From a virus: a DNA stretch of 33,070 nt. Position numbers and translations under genes: made by a program. Location: IMG/VR virus record IMGVR_UViG_3300006733_000031, positions 1 to 33,070 of that record; one strand, written 5' to 3'. The notes below the pieces were generated by a model that was not told the DNA's origin, ran no database searches, and saw only the letters and a program-made list of their open reading frames with translations. Within the stretch, counting starts at the first letter, position 1. The number at the start of each line of letters is the position of its first letter. Positions 5,891 through 13,436 of the stretch are shown here, in pieces.

Positions 5891-6090
5891 ATAAAATAGC
5901 AACAAGATATCTTAAATGGATTTCACAACGTCATCCATCAAAATCCAACGAGTATCACCGTGAAGTTGCACGCAAACACTGGGACAAGTACGGACGTGAG
6001 GTGATTGAGAAAGCTATGAACCACAGCAGTTGTACTTCCTTAGCTAATTTCGTCAACCTTTGTAAACATTACCTTGAAAAATCTTCGTAA
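5887..6090 (+). CDS. 67-aa protein resembling the initiator C-terminus
   Basis: A 67-aa all-helical protein coupled to the zinc-ribbon gene by an ATGA overlap. Its last 45 residues align by eye with the C-terminal domain of the initiator-like protein at 4585. Shared features are a basic W/Y-containing helix, an I-x-KA pair, CTS, then F-x-x-LC-x-HY near the end. This suggests a duplicated small domain, here free-standing. If the domain recruits a helicase or loader in the initiator, the free copy might compete with or assist it. That role is inference. The similarity itself is visible. Confidence 0.6.
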   Translation: MNKIATRYLKWISQRHPSKSNEYHREVARKHWDKYGREVIEKAMNHSSCTSLANFVNLCKHYLEKSS

Positions 6091-6102
6091 ATGTGCTATA
6101 TC
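6074..6102 (+). promoter_or_regulatory. Candidate promoter for a small RNA
   Basis: TTGAAA (6074-6079) and TATATC (6097-6102) are separated by 17 nt. The predicted start near 6108 coincides with the first base of the AGCCTTTC arm of a long-range stem in the downstream element. The -35 lies in the end of the 67-aa gene. The -10 is only a fair match, so the case rests on the fit with the structure and the terminator downstream. Confidence 0.35.
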
Positions 6103-6107
6103 TAAAC

Positions 6108-6244
6108 AGCCTTTCACGCATACATCTTCCATAGAGCTTACATCACTCTATTGAAAAGCCCGATGAAAGGCTAGTTTCATAGGAATGAGAAGTCAAAGAG
6201 AACTAACTCTGGCATGGGTAATCTCTCTTTGGCTTTACTTTTTT
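6108..6244 (+). ncRNA. Candidate ~135-nt small RNA ending in an intrinsic terminator
   Basis: This gene-free stretch is highly structured. AGCCTTTC (6108-6115) pairs with GAAAGGCT (6165-6172), enclosing a hairpin ATAGAG/CTCTAT (6131-6151). A 12-bp stem with one wobble, AAGTCAAAGAGA (6190-6201) with TCTCTTTGGCTT (6224-6235), is followed by TACTTTTTT and looks like a Rho-independent terminator with a long loop. With the promoter candidate upstream this would make a discrete RNA of about 135 nt. Alternatively only the terminator is real and ends the early rightward operon. A 24-codon ORF through it (6185-6259) is explained by the stem. Confidence 0.45.
6190..6244 (+). terminator. Rho-independent terminator candidate
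   Basis: A 12-bp stem (6190-6201 with 6224-6235, one G-T pair), a 22-nt loop and a T-rich tail ending in six T at 6239-6244. It lies between the early rightward genes and the packaging operon, a sensible place to end transcription. The long loop lowers certainty. Confidence 0.5.
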
Positions 6245-6271
6245 ATGTTTTTGTGGTAGCCTTCTGGTGTT

Positions 6272-6436
6272 ATGATATTTTATTATAATGATAATCAGAA
6301 GAAAGCGTTCATGGATTTTCATAATAATGAAACCATTGAAGACTTTGAAAGCTTCTCTGAGGCCGTAGATAAAGCGTTTGATGTCTTTCTTGATAGGATA
6401 CATAAAAATAAAAAACTAATTCCAACTAACTCCTAA
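6272..6436 (+). CDS. Small acidic hypothetical protein, 54 aa
   Basis: An ATG at 6272 opens a 54-aa frame starting MIFYYNDNQKKAF, with an acidic helical middle (ETIEDFESFSEAVDKAFDVF) and a basic tail. It ends 3 nt before the next ATG. Codon choice and amino-acid balance look coding, while the opposite-strand frame across the same bases has a composition unlike the other genes. The initiation pentamer is absent, so the start is less certain. It is the first gene after the candidate terminator and may begin the packaging operon. Function is unknown. Confidence 0.5.
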   Translation: MIFYYNDNQKKAFMDFHNNETIEDFESFSEAVDKAFDVFLDRIHKNKKLIPTNS

Positions 6437-6439
6437 ATC

Positions 6440-6661
6440 ATGGAAAAACCTAAAAAATTATATTCAGTCTCTCTAACTGAAGAAGAGATAGGTCAACTGG
6501 GGGAATTATTAAATCTAGCGGTAAAACAAGCTGGACTGACCGGTAACGTAGCAAGAGCAGCTTTACATTACGTAGACAAACTAACAGCAATAATAGATAA
6601 ACCAACAAACATAGGCGATCCTACAGGGTCTAAACCTGAAGATAAAAAGAAAACAAAATAA
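6440..6661 (+). CDS. Hypothetical protein before the terminase, 73 aa
   Basis: A 73-aa soluble protein. After a strand-like KLYSVSLTEEE segment come two helices (QLGELLNLAVKQAG and NVARAALHYVDKLTAII) and a disordered basic tail (KPEDKKKTK). CTAAC lies near the start. It precedes the small terminase by 32 nt, so it may be a packaging accessory or a small regulator. The strand-helix-helix order recalls ribbon-helix-helix proteins, but the helices are too far apart to be sure. Confidence 0.65.
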   Translation: MEKPKKLYSVSLTEEEIGQLGELLNLAVKQAGLTGNVARAALHYVDKLTAIIDKPTNIGDPTGSKPEDKKKTK

Positions 6662-6693
6662 ACTTTACAAACTGTCAACGTTTTTAACATAAT

Positions 6694-7014
6694 ATGCCTT
6701 TCGAACCAGGAAATCAATACGGTAAGCGGAATCGGGGAGTCAAGAAAACCAAGAATCAGCAATGGGAAACTTTCGCGCTTTGGTTTATGAGTAAAGGAAT
6801 GGAAAGACTGGAAACAGAATTGGCGACTTTAGAGGGAAAGGATTACGTGGTGATTGTTAAAGATATGCTTGAATACTTTAAACCCAAGCTTGCTAGAACC
6901 GAAAACAAACATGAAGGAGAAGTGGGGATTAAAATAACTACTAAGGATTATGCAAAAGCAGCCAATATTCCTTCCCCGCCAATATCAATTGAAGCTGATG
7001 GCAGCAATGGATAA
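6694..7014 (+). CDS. Terminase small subunit-like protein
   Basis: A 106-aa protein starting MPFEPGNQYGKRNRG, the FxPGNxxGxxxRG signature at the N-terminus of many phage small-terminase-like (DUF5681-type) proteins. It continues with a helical region (WETFALWFMSKGMERLETELATLEG) and a polar tail. It immediately precedes and overlaps the large terminase gene by 65 nt in another frame, the usual order. Its expected role is to recognise phage DNA and direct the large subunit to the packaging site. It is short compared with typical 140-180-aa small terminases, so the C-terminal portal-binding part may be reduced. Confidence 0.7.
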   Translation: MPFEPGNQYGKRNRGVKKTKNQQWETFALWFMSKGMERLETELATLEGKDYVVIVKDMLEYFKPKLARTENKHEGEVGIKITTKDYAKAANIPSPPISIEADGSNG

Positions 7015-8236
7015 AGGTTATAAACGGATATTTTGTTTATGGCATAGAAGAAGCGGCAAGGATCTTACGTTGTGGAACATGATTGTGAAAAAAGCTTTAG
7101 AAGATATAGGGTTGTATTATTATCTCCTTCCAACATATACGCAGGCTAAGAAAATTATCTGGGATGGAATAACAAATGATGGTGCGAAGTTTATAGATTA
7201 TGTTCCCAGACAAATTATTGAGAATCAGAATGGACAAGAGATGAAAATCACTTTAAAAAATGGATCAATGGTTCAGCTTGTAGGTACAGATAATTACGAT
7301 AGTATACGTGGAACAAATCCTAAAGGATGTGTGTTTTCTGAATATGCATTTCAGAATCCTATGGCTTGGGAGGTTATTAAGCCGATCTTAAGGGTCAATA
7401 AAGGTTGGGCAGTCTTCAATACAACTCCTAACGGAAAGAACCATTCATACGAATTGGATTTGATTGCACGTGAAAGCCCTCATTGGTTTAGAGAAAAGCT
7501 GACAATAGATGATACTAGTGTGGTTTCTAAAGAAGATATAGTGTTGGAAAGGGCCGAAGGGATGACTGAAGAGATGATTCAACAAGAATATTTCTGTAGT
7601 TACGATGTTGGTACTCTGGGAGCGTATTATGCTAGTCTCGTTAATCACGCTAATGATGAAGGAAGGATCACAGGTGTAGCGTACGAACCGAATGTCCCTG
7701 TGAATTTATGGTTAGACCTTGGACGTAACGATGCTACCTCGATCATATTTGAACAAACCATGGGGAACGAGGTTAGGTTGATAGACTTTATAGAAGCTAC
7801 GGGAGAGACCGTGGCATATTATGCTAAAGAGCTAGACAAAAAACCGTATCGATATGGGACGATGTATTTACCACATGATTCACAAGCTAAACGGATGGAA
7901 AGTCAGAAGACTATTCAAGAACAATTTGATGAAGCTGGGTTTCGAACAGATGTAGTTGAAAAGCTGGACATTATGCATGGAGTACAGCAGGCGCGTAAAC
8001 TTTTTCCTCGTATATGGTTTGATAAAGAGAAATGTAAACAACTAATCAGAGCGCTGGAGAATTACCATAAGGAATGGGATGAAAAGGCTAAGGTTTTTAA
8101 GCCGCATCCTAAACATGACTGGAGTTCACATGCAGCTGACGCGTTTAGATACCTGGCTGTTGGACACGAGGATTCCTTGTATCACAATGTCGAGACGACA
8201 GAAAACGTAGTATTTGACCAGTTTGCACCACTTTAA
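6950..8236 (+). CDS. terL: Terminase large subunit (packaging ATPase-nuclease)
   Basis: A 428-aa protein that powers DNA packaging into the prohead and cuts the concatemer. The ATPase part has a Q-like motif (FLPRQYQLKLMAAM, 7-20), Walker A HRRSGKD (32-38), a Walker-B-type strand CVFSEY (127-132) and the coupling motif FNTTPNGK (156-163). The C-terminal RNase-H-like nuclease has acidic residues in LWLDLGRND (D256), LPHDSQ (D310) and DWSSHAADAFRY (D390, D397). The start at 6950 is kept despite the 65-nt overlap, because starts at 6998 or 7007 would remove the Q-like motif. Length is normal for the family. Confidence 0.95.
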   Translation: MQKQPIFLPRQYQLKLMAAMDKGYKRIFCLWHRRSGKDLTLWNMIVKKALEDIGLYYYLLPTYTQAKKIIWDGITNDGAKFIDYVPRQIIENQNGQEMKITLKNGSMVQLVGTDNYDSIRGTNPKGCVFSEYAFQNPMAWEVIKPILRVNKGWAVFNTTPNGKNHSYELDLIARESPHWFREKLTIDDTSVVSKEDIVLERAEGMTEEMIQQEYFCSYDVGTLGAYYASLVNHANDEGRITGVAYEPNVPVNLWLDLGRNDATSIIFEQTMGNEVRLIDFIEATGETVAYYAKELDKKPYRYGTMYLPHDSQAKRMESQKTIQEQFDEAGFRTDVVEKLDIMHGVQQARKLFPRIWFDKEKCKQLIRALENYHKEWDEKAKVFKPHPKHDWSSHAADAFRYLAVGHEDSLYHNVETTENVVFDQFAPL

Positions 8237-8247
8237 CAAATTAAAAT

Positions 8248-10239
8248 ATGCCTAAAACAATACGGGAATACGAAAACCCTCCTAGGGTTGATTATACTGA
8301 AGATGAACTCGAACAGCGTAGCCAGATAATGGTAGACGCGAGACATGCTAATAATCAGCGCGCACAGTCTTATACGGAACTGGATGATATGGATTACGAG
8401 ACCTGGTATTATAGAGCTAAAAAGGCTTCACAAGGTTATATAATGCCTAAACGTAATGAAGAGGAGGTTAAGGTTGTGACTGGAACTACGAGAGAAAAGG
8501 GGAACACTTTGGTGAATACTTTTTTGAATTACAATCTTGAAGCTGATGTTATCGCGTACGATGAAAAGAATCTAGCTGTGAATGAATTGGGTGAAGTAAT
8601 GGAGAAGATGATCAGGAAGTCTAGAAAACTTGAAGCGCCCGATTACGAGATTAAAAGACCGCTGATTTACCTTGAGCTTATTAATCAAGGTAATGTTTTT
8701 ATCAGAGAAGCATGGGACGAATACGCTGTAACCAATAAAGAGATCGAGGACAAGAAAGCTTTAGAGGAGGATGAAGTGCGATTAGATAAACTCAAGTGGA
8801 AAGAAAAGTTACAGAAAGTTTATTCGCAATGTAATTCTATACTGATTCCTGGCCTTGAAATGTTCCCGGGGAATATCAGGGAATTCTTTATGGAGTTGCA
8901 ACCTTATGTGATTACTCGGAGAGTTGTGTCTTATACTGAAGCTGAGTCGATGTATGGGAATTGGGAAAGGTTTAAGAATGTTTCTAAGTTTTTGGAAAGA
9001 GCTACGGAAATCCAAGATAATAATCAAAGATATGACGATTGGCAAATGATAGAAACGGAGGTTGATTTAGTTGAGGTTATTGAATATTTCAATAAATGGA
9101 CTAACACGTATCAGATAATGTTGAACGGCGTATTAATGTTGCCTGTAGGGTTCCCGTTAAGTATCTTTACTGGACTATGTGAGTATCCTTTCTCTAAAGG
9201 AGACAACGAGCCTATTAGCCCAAATTTCTTTTATTCTCGCGGTATTGGATCAAAAACAAGAATGGATCAAGCGATCATTGACGAGATGTTCAAGATGATG
9301 ATAATCAAAACGCGTAAAAGTTATAAACCGCCTTTGGCCAATAAAGGGAATTACAATATAGGCCCAAGCGTTTATATGCCTGGAAAGATCTTTAAAGGTA
9401 TTGATCCAGAGAAGTTACAGCCGATTGGTGACGCTACGGGAGTAACTCCAGCAGAATTTAATATGACGCAATTCGTTAAATCGGTGATAGATGAGAAGAC
9501 GGTTGATCCAATAGCTGAAGGGCAAGCCCCTGAAAAGAAGGCTACTGCTAGACAGGTGATGATCCAACAACATCAATCAATGGTCAAGATGGGGATGGCT
9601 ATGCTTGGAGTCGTTAACCTTGAAAAGAGAATGGCGTGGTTAAGGTTGAATAACATATTGCGTCATTGGACAGAGCCAATTGATGAGCGAATAGTAAAAA
9701 CCAAGGATGGCGTTAAAACGTTAAATAAATATAGGAATGTAACAGTTGAAGGTTCTTTAGATGACGGGCAAGAAGGGATGAACATAATCGAATTCACTGA
9801 TAACGTACCAGTGACGCAACAGGTTTTGGCTGAAGAAAAGATCATTGAACAAACCAGGGGACAAAAGGTTAAGAAATATTATCTGGACGCCGAAGAGCTT
9901 AGAAGCCTCAAATATACTTGGGAGATAAACATTACACCCACAGAAAAGAATAGCAGCATGTTAAAAGCTGCGATGTTTAACGAAAGTTTACAACAGATGC
10001 TTGCAATCTTTGCACCGTTGGGAAAAGTTCCTAACATGGATTATCTTGGAGATAGATGGGCAGTATTGAACGATGAAGATCCTGAACAGGTATGGACAAA
10101 ACAACCACCAGCGATGCCAGGGATGCCACCGCAAGGTGTACCGCCAGGTGCAGCGCCTCCACAACAAAAAACAGCACAGGCTACAGCACCAACCAAGCCA
10201 ATGCCTAAGCCAAGTATAAACACATTGGCTGAGGCCTAA
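8248..10239 (+). CDS. Portal protein (head-tail connector)
   Basis: A 663-aa protein immediately after the large terminase, in the position and size range of podovirus portals (P22 gp1 is of similar size). It forms the dodecameric ring through which DNA enters the head and to which the tail attaches. The N-terminal half has the mixed charged helices of portals. The central part (residues about 330-440, FFYSRGIGSKTRMDQAIIDEMFKM) is the expected helical stem region. The last 45 residues are Pro/Gln/Ala-rich (QPPAMPGMPPQG) and probably disordered. A TTAAC pentamer is 11 nt upstream. Assignment is from context, length and general pattern rather than a short signature. Confidence 0.85.
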   Translation: MPKTIREYENPPRVDYTEDELEQRSQIMVDARHANNQRAQSYTELDDMDYETWYYRAKKASQGYIMPKRNEEEVKVVTGTTREKGNTLVNTFLNYNLEADVIAYDEKNLAVNELGEVMEKMIRKSRKLEAPDYEIKRPLIYLELINQGNVFIREAWDEYAVTNKEIEDKKALEEDEVRLDKLKWKEKLQKVYSQCNSILIPGLEMFPGNIREFFMELQPYVITRRVVSYTEAESMYGNWERFKNVSKFLERATEIQDNNQRYDDWQMIETEVDLVEVIEYFNKWTNTYQIMLNGVLMLPVGFPLSIFTGLCEYPFSKGDNEPISPNFFYSRGIGSKTRMDQAIIDEMFKMMIIKTRKSYKPPLANKGNYNIGPSVYMPGKIFKGIDPEKLQPIGDATGVTPAEFNMTQFVKSVIDEKTVDPIAEGQAPEKKATARQVMIQQHQSMVKMGMAMLGVVNLEKRMAWLRLNNILRHWTEPIDERIVKTKDGVKTLNKYRNVTVEGSLDDGQEGMNIIEFTDNVPVTQQVLAEEKIIEQTRGQKVKKYYLDAEELRSLKYTWEINITPTEKNSSMLKAAMFNESLQQMLAIFAPLGKVPNMDYLGDRWAVLNDEDPEQVWTKQPPAMPGMPPQGVPPGAAPPQQKTAQATAPTKPMPKPSINTLAEA

Positions 10240-10266
10240 TGTATACTTTAACTCGCTACGCAGTGC

Positions 10267-10632
10267 GTGAATCTGCGTGACAATATGAGAAAATTCATCG
10301 CTAAATTATACAATAAGTATTGCCGTGCAAGGGTCGGAACATTGTTTTTGGGAGGACTACAAAGAGACTTTGAGAAGACTTTAAATGTTAAAGAGGAGAA
10401 GGAAAGGAACTTGAGTTGTAAGACATTTGTTGAGTCCAAGGTGTGTGAATGGGTATTTAATGAGCTTTTGAAGGAGTATTCGGAAGCGCTTTTTAGTATG
10501 GGGGAAACTGAAGATGCTAGAAATATATTGCATAATAATATAAACGTTCTTCTTCAAGCTGAACAAAAGATACGTGGCTATGCTAACTGGGAAGAGGAAT
10601 GTAAAGAATTTGATGAATATCAACCATTATAA
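10267..10632 (+). CDS. Hypothetical protein between portal and scaffold, 121 aa
   Basis: A largely helical, charged protein of 121 aa from GTG at 10267, or 115 aa from ATG at 10285. Neither start has the initiation pentamer at the usual distance (TTAAC is 14 nt before the GTG). It has four Cys that are not clustered, and the C-terminus is acidic (ECKEFDEYQPL). It is one gene after the portal, so a head-assembly accessory is likely. No family is recognised. Confidence 0.6.
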   Translation: MNLRDNMRKFIAKLYNKYCRARVGTLFLGGLQRDFEKTLNVKEEKERNLSCKTFVESKVCEWVFNELLKEYSEALFSMGETEDARNILHNNINVLLQAEQKIRGYANWEEECKEFDEYQPL

Positions 10633-10649
10633 TTTTAACCCCCATAACT

Positions 10650-11282
10650 ATGACTGATGAAAATCAAGTTGAAGAAGAGGAGGAGGAGAAAGAAGTCGGT
10701 GAAGAATCGAAAGATGATGCCAACGAGAATGATGAACGGCTTGAGCAATTGGAAACACAGATGAAAGAGTTGAAAGAGTCTCTTCAAGAGAAGGAGGAGG
10801 AATTACAAAAGGAGAAAGAGAAGGAAAAGAATTTTGGAACATTTAGGGCAAAAGAGAAGGGCAAGCGAGGGAAGTTGTCTGAGCAGATAGATGAGCTTAA
10901 AGGACAAATCGAAAAGGAGCGTGATAGCCGACAAGAGATGCAAGAAAGTATGTTTGCTGAGACAAGGGAGACGGCGCTTAATCAGTTGGCTGGTAGTGAT
11001 AAAGATTTAAAGCAGAAGTTAACTGAACGGGTAAAAGAGAGTGAGGCGTATTTGGGTACACCTAAAACGTCCGCAGAGATAATTGAACGTTATGAGAAGG
11101 CTTACGGGTATCTTAAAGGTGAACAAAGAAAGGTAAACAAACTTAATGCGTTCCATCCTGTTACTGGGCAGCAAGAAGATCCTACTAGGAAAAAGAATTT
11201 CACTGAAACGGCGGAAGGTAAAGCATTGTTTGAAAGTAAGTTTCCTCAAATTGCTGAATTAGAAAAAAAGAATAAAAAATAA
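10650..11282 (+). CDS. Scaffolding protein candidate
   Basis: A 210-aa protein, extremely rich in Glu and Lys, with a long coiled coil over about residues 26-110 (repeated LEQLETQMKELKESLQEKEE-type heptads) after an acidic disordered N-terminus. A more compact C-terminal part (KTSAEIIERYEKAYGYLKGEQ) could touch the capsid protein. This composition, together with its place between portal and capsid genes, is typical of internal scaffolds that guide capsid assembly and are later removed. No protease gene is recognised nearby. A TTAAC pentamer 10 nt upstream supports the start. Confidence 0.72.
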   Translation: MTDENQVEEEEEEKEVGEESKDDANENDERLEQLETQMKELKESLQEKEEELQKEKEKEKNFGTFRAKEKGKRGKLSEQIDELKGQIEKERDSRQEMQESMFAETRETALNQLAGSDKDLKQKLTERVKESEAYLGTPKTSAEIIERYEKAYGYLKGEQRKVNKLNAFHPVTGQQEDPTRKKNFTETAEGKALFESKFPQIAELEKKNKK

Positions 11283-11300
11283 TATTTAACCCAATTAATT

Positions 11301-12077
11301 ATGTCCAGAGCAAATGATAGATTAGATGAATTGAAAACGAAGACTATAGGTAAAGGCGGCTATTTCTCTTTAAGTGCTGAAGAGCGTAAAGAGTATCAGG
11401 CTTTAAAGAAGCAGCTTGAAGAGGAGAAAGAGGGTAAACCGATAGAAATGTCTGTAAAGCCCATAAAGGAGGATCAGGAGGTGTCACTTACCAAAAGTGA
11501 GCTAGAGAAGATGGTGAATGAGGCTGCGGGAGCGGCTGTGAAAAATTTAAAAGCAGAAAATGAGCAGTTGAAACAAAAAGTGTTTGGACAATGGGAAGAG
11601 CGAGAAGATGCTGATGTTGGTAATAAGCAGGCTACGTTAAAGGTTTATAGAAAAGACGCTAAAAGTAAGCCAGGATTGGTTGTTCGTCAAGATTATCTAA
11701 AGACTGTTTGGGATGAGATGAGTCATAAATACGATAAGATTATTTATGAAATTGAAATATTATATGCTGATGATACAACCGAGACGGCAGAAGTAGATGC
11801 GGTTCAGTATGCGAGAATGAATGAGACTGAATATGTAGAGCTTATAAAAAATGAACGTAAAGCTTTGAGAAAGGTAGACGGAACTGTTTCTATCCCTCCT
11901 AAGGATAAAGATGGATATAGTATAAGAAATGCAAACATGGAAGGGTATGGGGAAATTCCTGTACGAGGCCCAGCGGGCGAAGTAGATTTAGAGGTGGTAA
12001 AATATCAAGAAATTTTTACGGCTAAGCGTAAGAATGGACAGGAGTTTAAAATAAACGCAATATATCTTAACAGTTAA
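11301..12077 (+). CDS. Hypothetical head-region protein with coiled-coil N-terminus, 258 aa
   Basis: A 258-aa protein in two parts. Residues 1-100 are coiled-coil-like and charged (ERKEYQALKKQLEEEKEG, then LKAENEQLKQKVFGQWEER). Residues about 105-258 are beta-rich (KIIYEIEILYADDTTETAEV; IFTAKRKNGQEFKINAIYL), like a small adaptor or Tudor/SH3-like fold. It sits between the scaffold and the capsid genes, so it is probably a head component or assembly factor. A TTAAC pentamer 10 nt upstream supports the start. No name can be given. Confidence 0.65.
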   Translation: MSRANDRLDELKTKTIGKGGYFSLSAEERKEYQALKKQLEEEKEGKPIEMSVKPIKEDQEVSLTKSELEKMVNEAAGAAVKNLKAENEQLKQKVFGQWEEREDADVGNKQATLKVYRKDAKSKPGLVVRQDYLKTVWDEMSHKYDKIIYEIEILYADDTTETAEVDAVQYARMNETEYVELIKNERKALRKVDGTVSIPPKDKDGYSIRNANMEGYGEIPVRGPAGEVDLEVVKYQEIFTAKRKNGQEFKINAIYLNS

Positions 12078-12079
12078 TC

Positions 12080-12739
12080 ATGGACAAGGAATTATTTGAA
12101 CAAGAAACAAAAGCACGTAGAAAAAAAGATGTGCATGAATTGGGTACACAGGTTTTAGCAAAAATGTTAAAGCAAGATGTACGAATGTTTGATACGCATT
12201 ATATTCGTGATAGAGTGGTTCAAATCACAGAGCAGACAGTAAAGAAGCTTAAATTCAAGAATGAAGAAATAGAACGTGCGAGAAGGGCGTTTATGGATGT
12301 TCTAATTGATGGTATGCAAGAAAACATGTTTGATGTCAACGATGAGATAAAAGCTGCTAAGAAGTTGATAAAATCTAAGGATAAGGAGAAAAGGAGAAAA
12401 GCTGTTGAGAACTTAAGTAGGCTGGAAAGGATCAGGGATCATAAGCCAAAGGAAGCTACTGAGGAGCGTGACGTGGAGTGTGAACCCGTTTGTCAGTTTA
12501 TAGCCAAGCAGCTTTTAAGTAAGGACTGGTTGTTGAAGAATGATGATTATGTGAAAGGAGTGATTGAGTTGGACAACGAGTTATTGATATTGGTAAATGC
12601 TATGCAGTATGTATCAGCGGTGTTTGAGGTTTTATACGATGCGTTGGATCAAAGTTATTTAAGGGCTAACGAGAAGAATTGGGGATGTTCGCGGGAAAAG
12701 ATTCGATTAAGTCAACTTGATAACAGATTGAAAGAATGA
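12080..12739 (+). CDS. Helical hypothetical protein, 219 aa
   Basis: A 219-aa, almost entirely helical and charged protein, with a lysine-rich segment (AAKKLIKSKDKEKRRKAV, about 94-111) and a C-terminal half with DWLLKNDDYVKGVIELDNELL. TTAAC stands 8 nt before its ATG, and the stop overlaps the kinase gene in an ATGA arrangement, so it is coupled to the enzyme cassette. It may be a structural or assembly protein, or a partner of the enzymes that follow. The sequence gives no catalytic motif. Confidence 0.62.
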   Translation: MDKELFEQETKARRKKDVHELGTQVLAKMLKQDVRMFDTHYIRDRVVQITEQTVKKLKFKNEEIERARRAFMDVLIDGMQENMFDVNDEIKAAKKLIKSKDKEKRRKAVENLSRLERIRDHKPKEATEERDVECEPVCQFIAKQLLSKDWLLKNDDYVKGVIELDNELLILVNAMQYVSAVFEVLYDALDQSYLRANEKNWGCSREKIRLSQLDNRLKE

Positions 12740-13095
12740 TTTTGTATATAATCGGTCCGTCAGGTGCAGGGAAGACTACATTAGCCAAAAGGTTTAAAGG
12801 TGCTATTAACTTGGATGGTGACGATGTTAGGAAAATATGGCCAGATTTAAAATATAATCCAGAAGATAGATGTGAAAATAATCTACGTGTAGCACGTTTA
12901 GCTAAGCTCTTAAGCGAGCAGGGGCAAGCTGTAATAGTTTCTACGATTTGTCCGTATAGAGAGCTTAGAAGTGAAATACAGAAAATTTGTAATCCGTTAT
13001 TTATAAGAGTTGATCATAAGGGTGCGAAAAGCAGAAATGATGATGCGGAATTTGAAGAGATTCTTAGTCCGTTGTTATTTAATATTTCAATATGA
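12736..13095 (+). CDS. APS-kinase-like P-loop kinase (short)
   Basis: A 119-aa P-loop kinase. Motifs are Walker A GPSGAGKT (7-14), LDGDDVR (26-32), the NPEDRCENNLRVARLAKLL helix (41-59) and STICPYRELR (69-78). This set and order match adenylylsulfate kinase (CysC), which phosphorylates APS to PAPS, the sulfate donor. Typical CysC is about 180-200 aa. Here the C-terminal part after RVDHK is cut short, so substrate choice is uncertain. It overlaps the genes on both sides by 4 nt. A PAPS-type sulfotransferase three genes downstream supports the assignment. An alternative is a ribosyl-nicotinamide- or nucleoside-type kinase acting with the next gene. Confidence 0.72.
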   Translation: MILYIIGPSGAGKTTLAKRFKGAINLDGDDVRKIWPDLKYNPEDRCENNLRVARLAKLLSEQGQAVIVSTICPYRELRSEIQKICNPLFIRVDHKGAKSRNDDAEFEEILSPLLFNISI

Positions 13096-13436
13096 ATTAT
13101 GTTTATAGTGCGTTCATAGGTCGATTTCAGCCGTTTCATTTAGGACATGCGACTATTATTCGTAAGTTATTAGATGAAGGGAAACGTGTGGCGGTTTTGG
13201 TAAGAGATACGGGAATAGATGCGGATAATCCTTATAATTTTTCTGAGCGGAAAGCGATGATAAAAAGATCTTTCTTGAAAGAGTATCGTGATGACGATAG
13301 ATTAATAATTAGATCGATACCAGATATTTCAGAAGTTGTTTATGGGCGTGAGGTTGGATATGAAATAAGGGAGATAAAATTAGGCAAGGATATAGAAAAT
13401 ATTTCATCAACTAAAATACGCAATGCAAAAAAATAA
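13092..13436 (+). CDS. HxGH nucleotidylyltransferase (NMNAT-like)
   Basis: A 114-aa Rossmann-type nucleotidylyltransferase. The motif IGRFQPFHLGH (9-19, with H16 and H19) is the ATP-binding HxGH signature. NPYNFSERKAMI (46-57) and ISSTKIR (104-110) complete the pattern seen in NadM/NadR-type adenylyltransferases. It joins a nucleoside monophosphate to a phosphorylated substrate with release of pyrophosphate. By family it most resembles NMN adenylyltransferase (NAD synthesis). In this cassette it could instead make a nucleotide-activated sugar, or substitute for ATP sulfurylase, which belongs to the same superfamily. At 114 aa it is short. It is coupled to both neighbours. Confidence 0.75.
   Translation: MNYVYSAFIGRFQPFHLGHATIIRKLLDEGKRVAVLVRDTGIDADNPYNFSERKAMIKRSFLKEYRDDDRLIIRSIPDISEVVYGREVGYEIREIKLGKDIENISSTKIRNAKK

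Noticed and set aside
6185-6259. A 24-codon hydrophobic ORF.
   Set aside because: Its bases form the 12-bp terminator-like stem and T-run, and no initiation signal precedes it.
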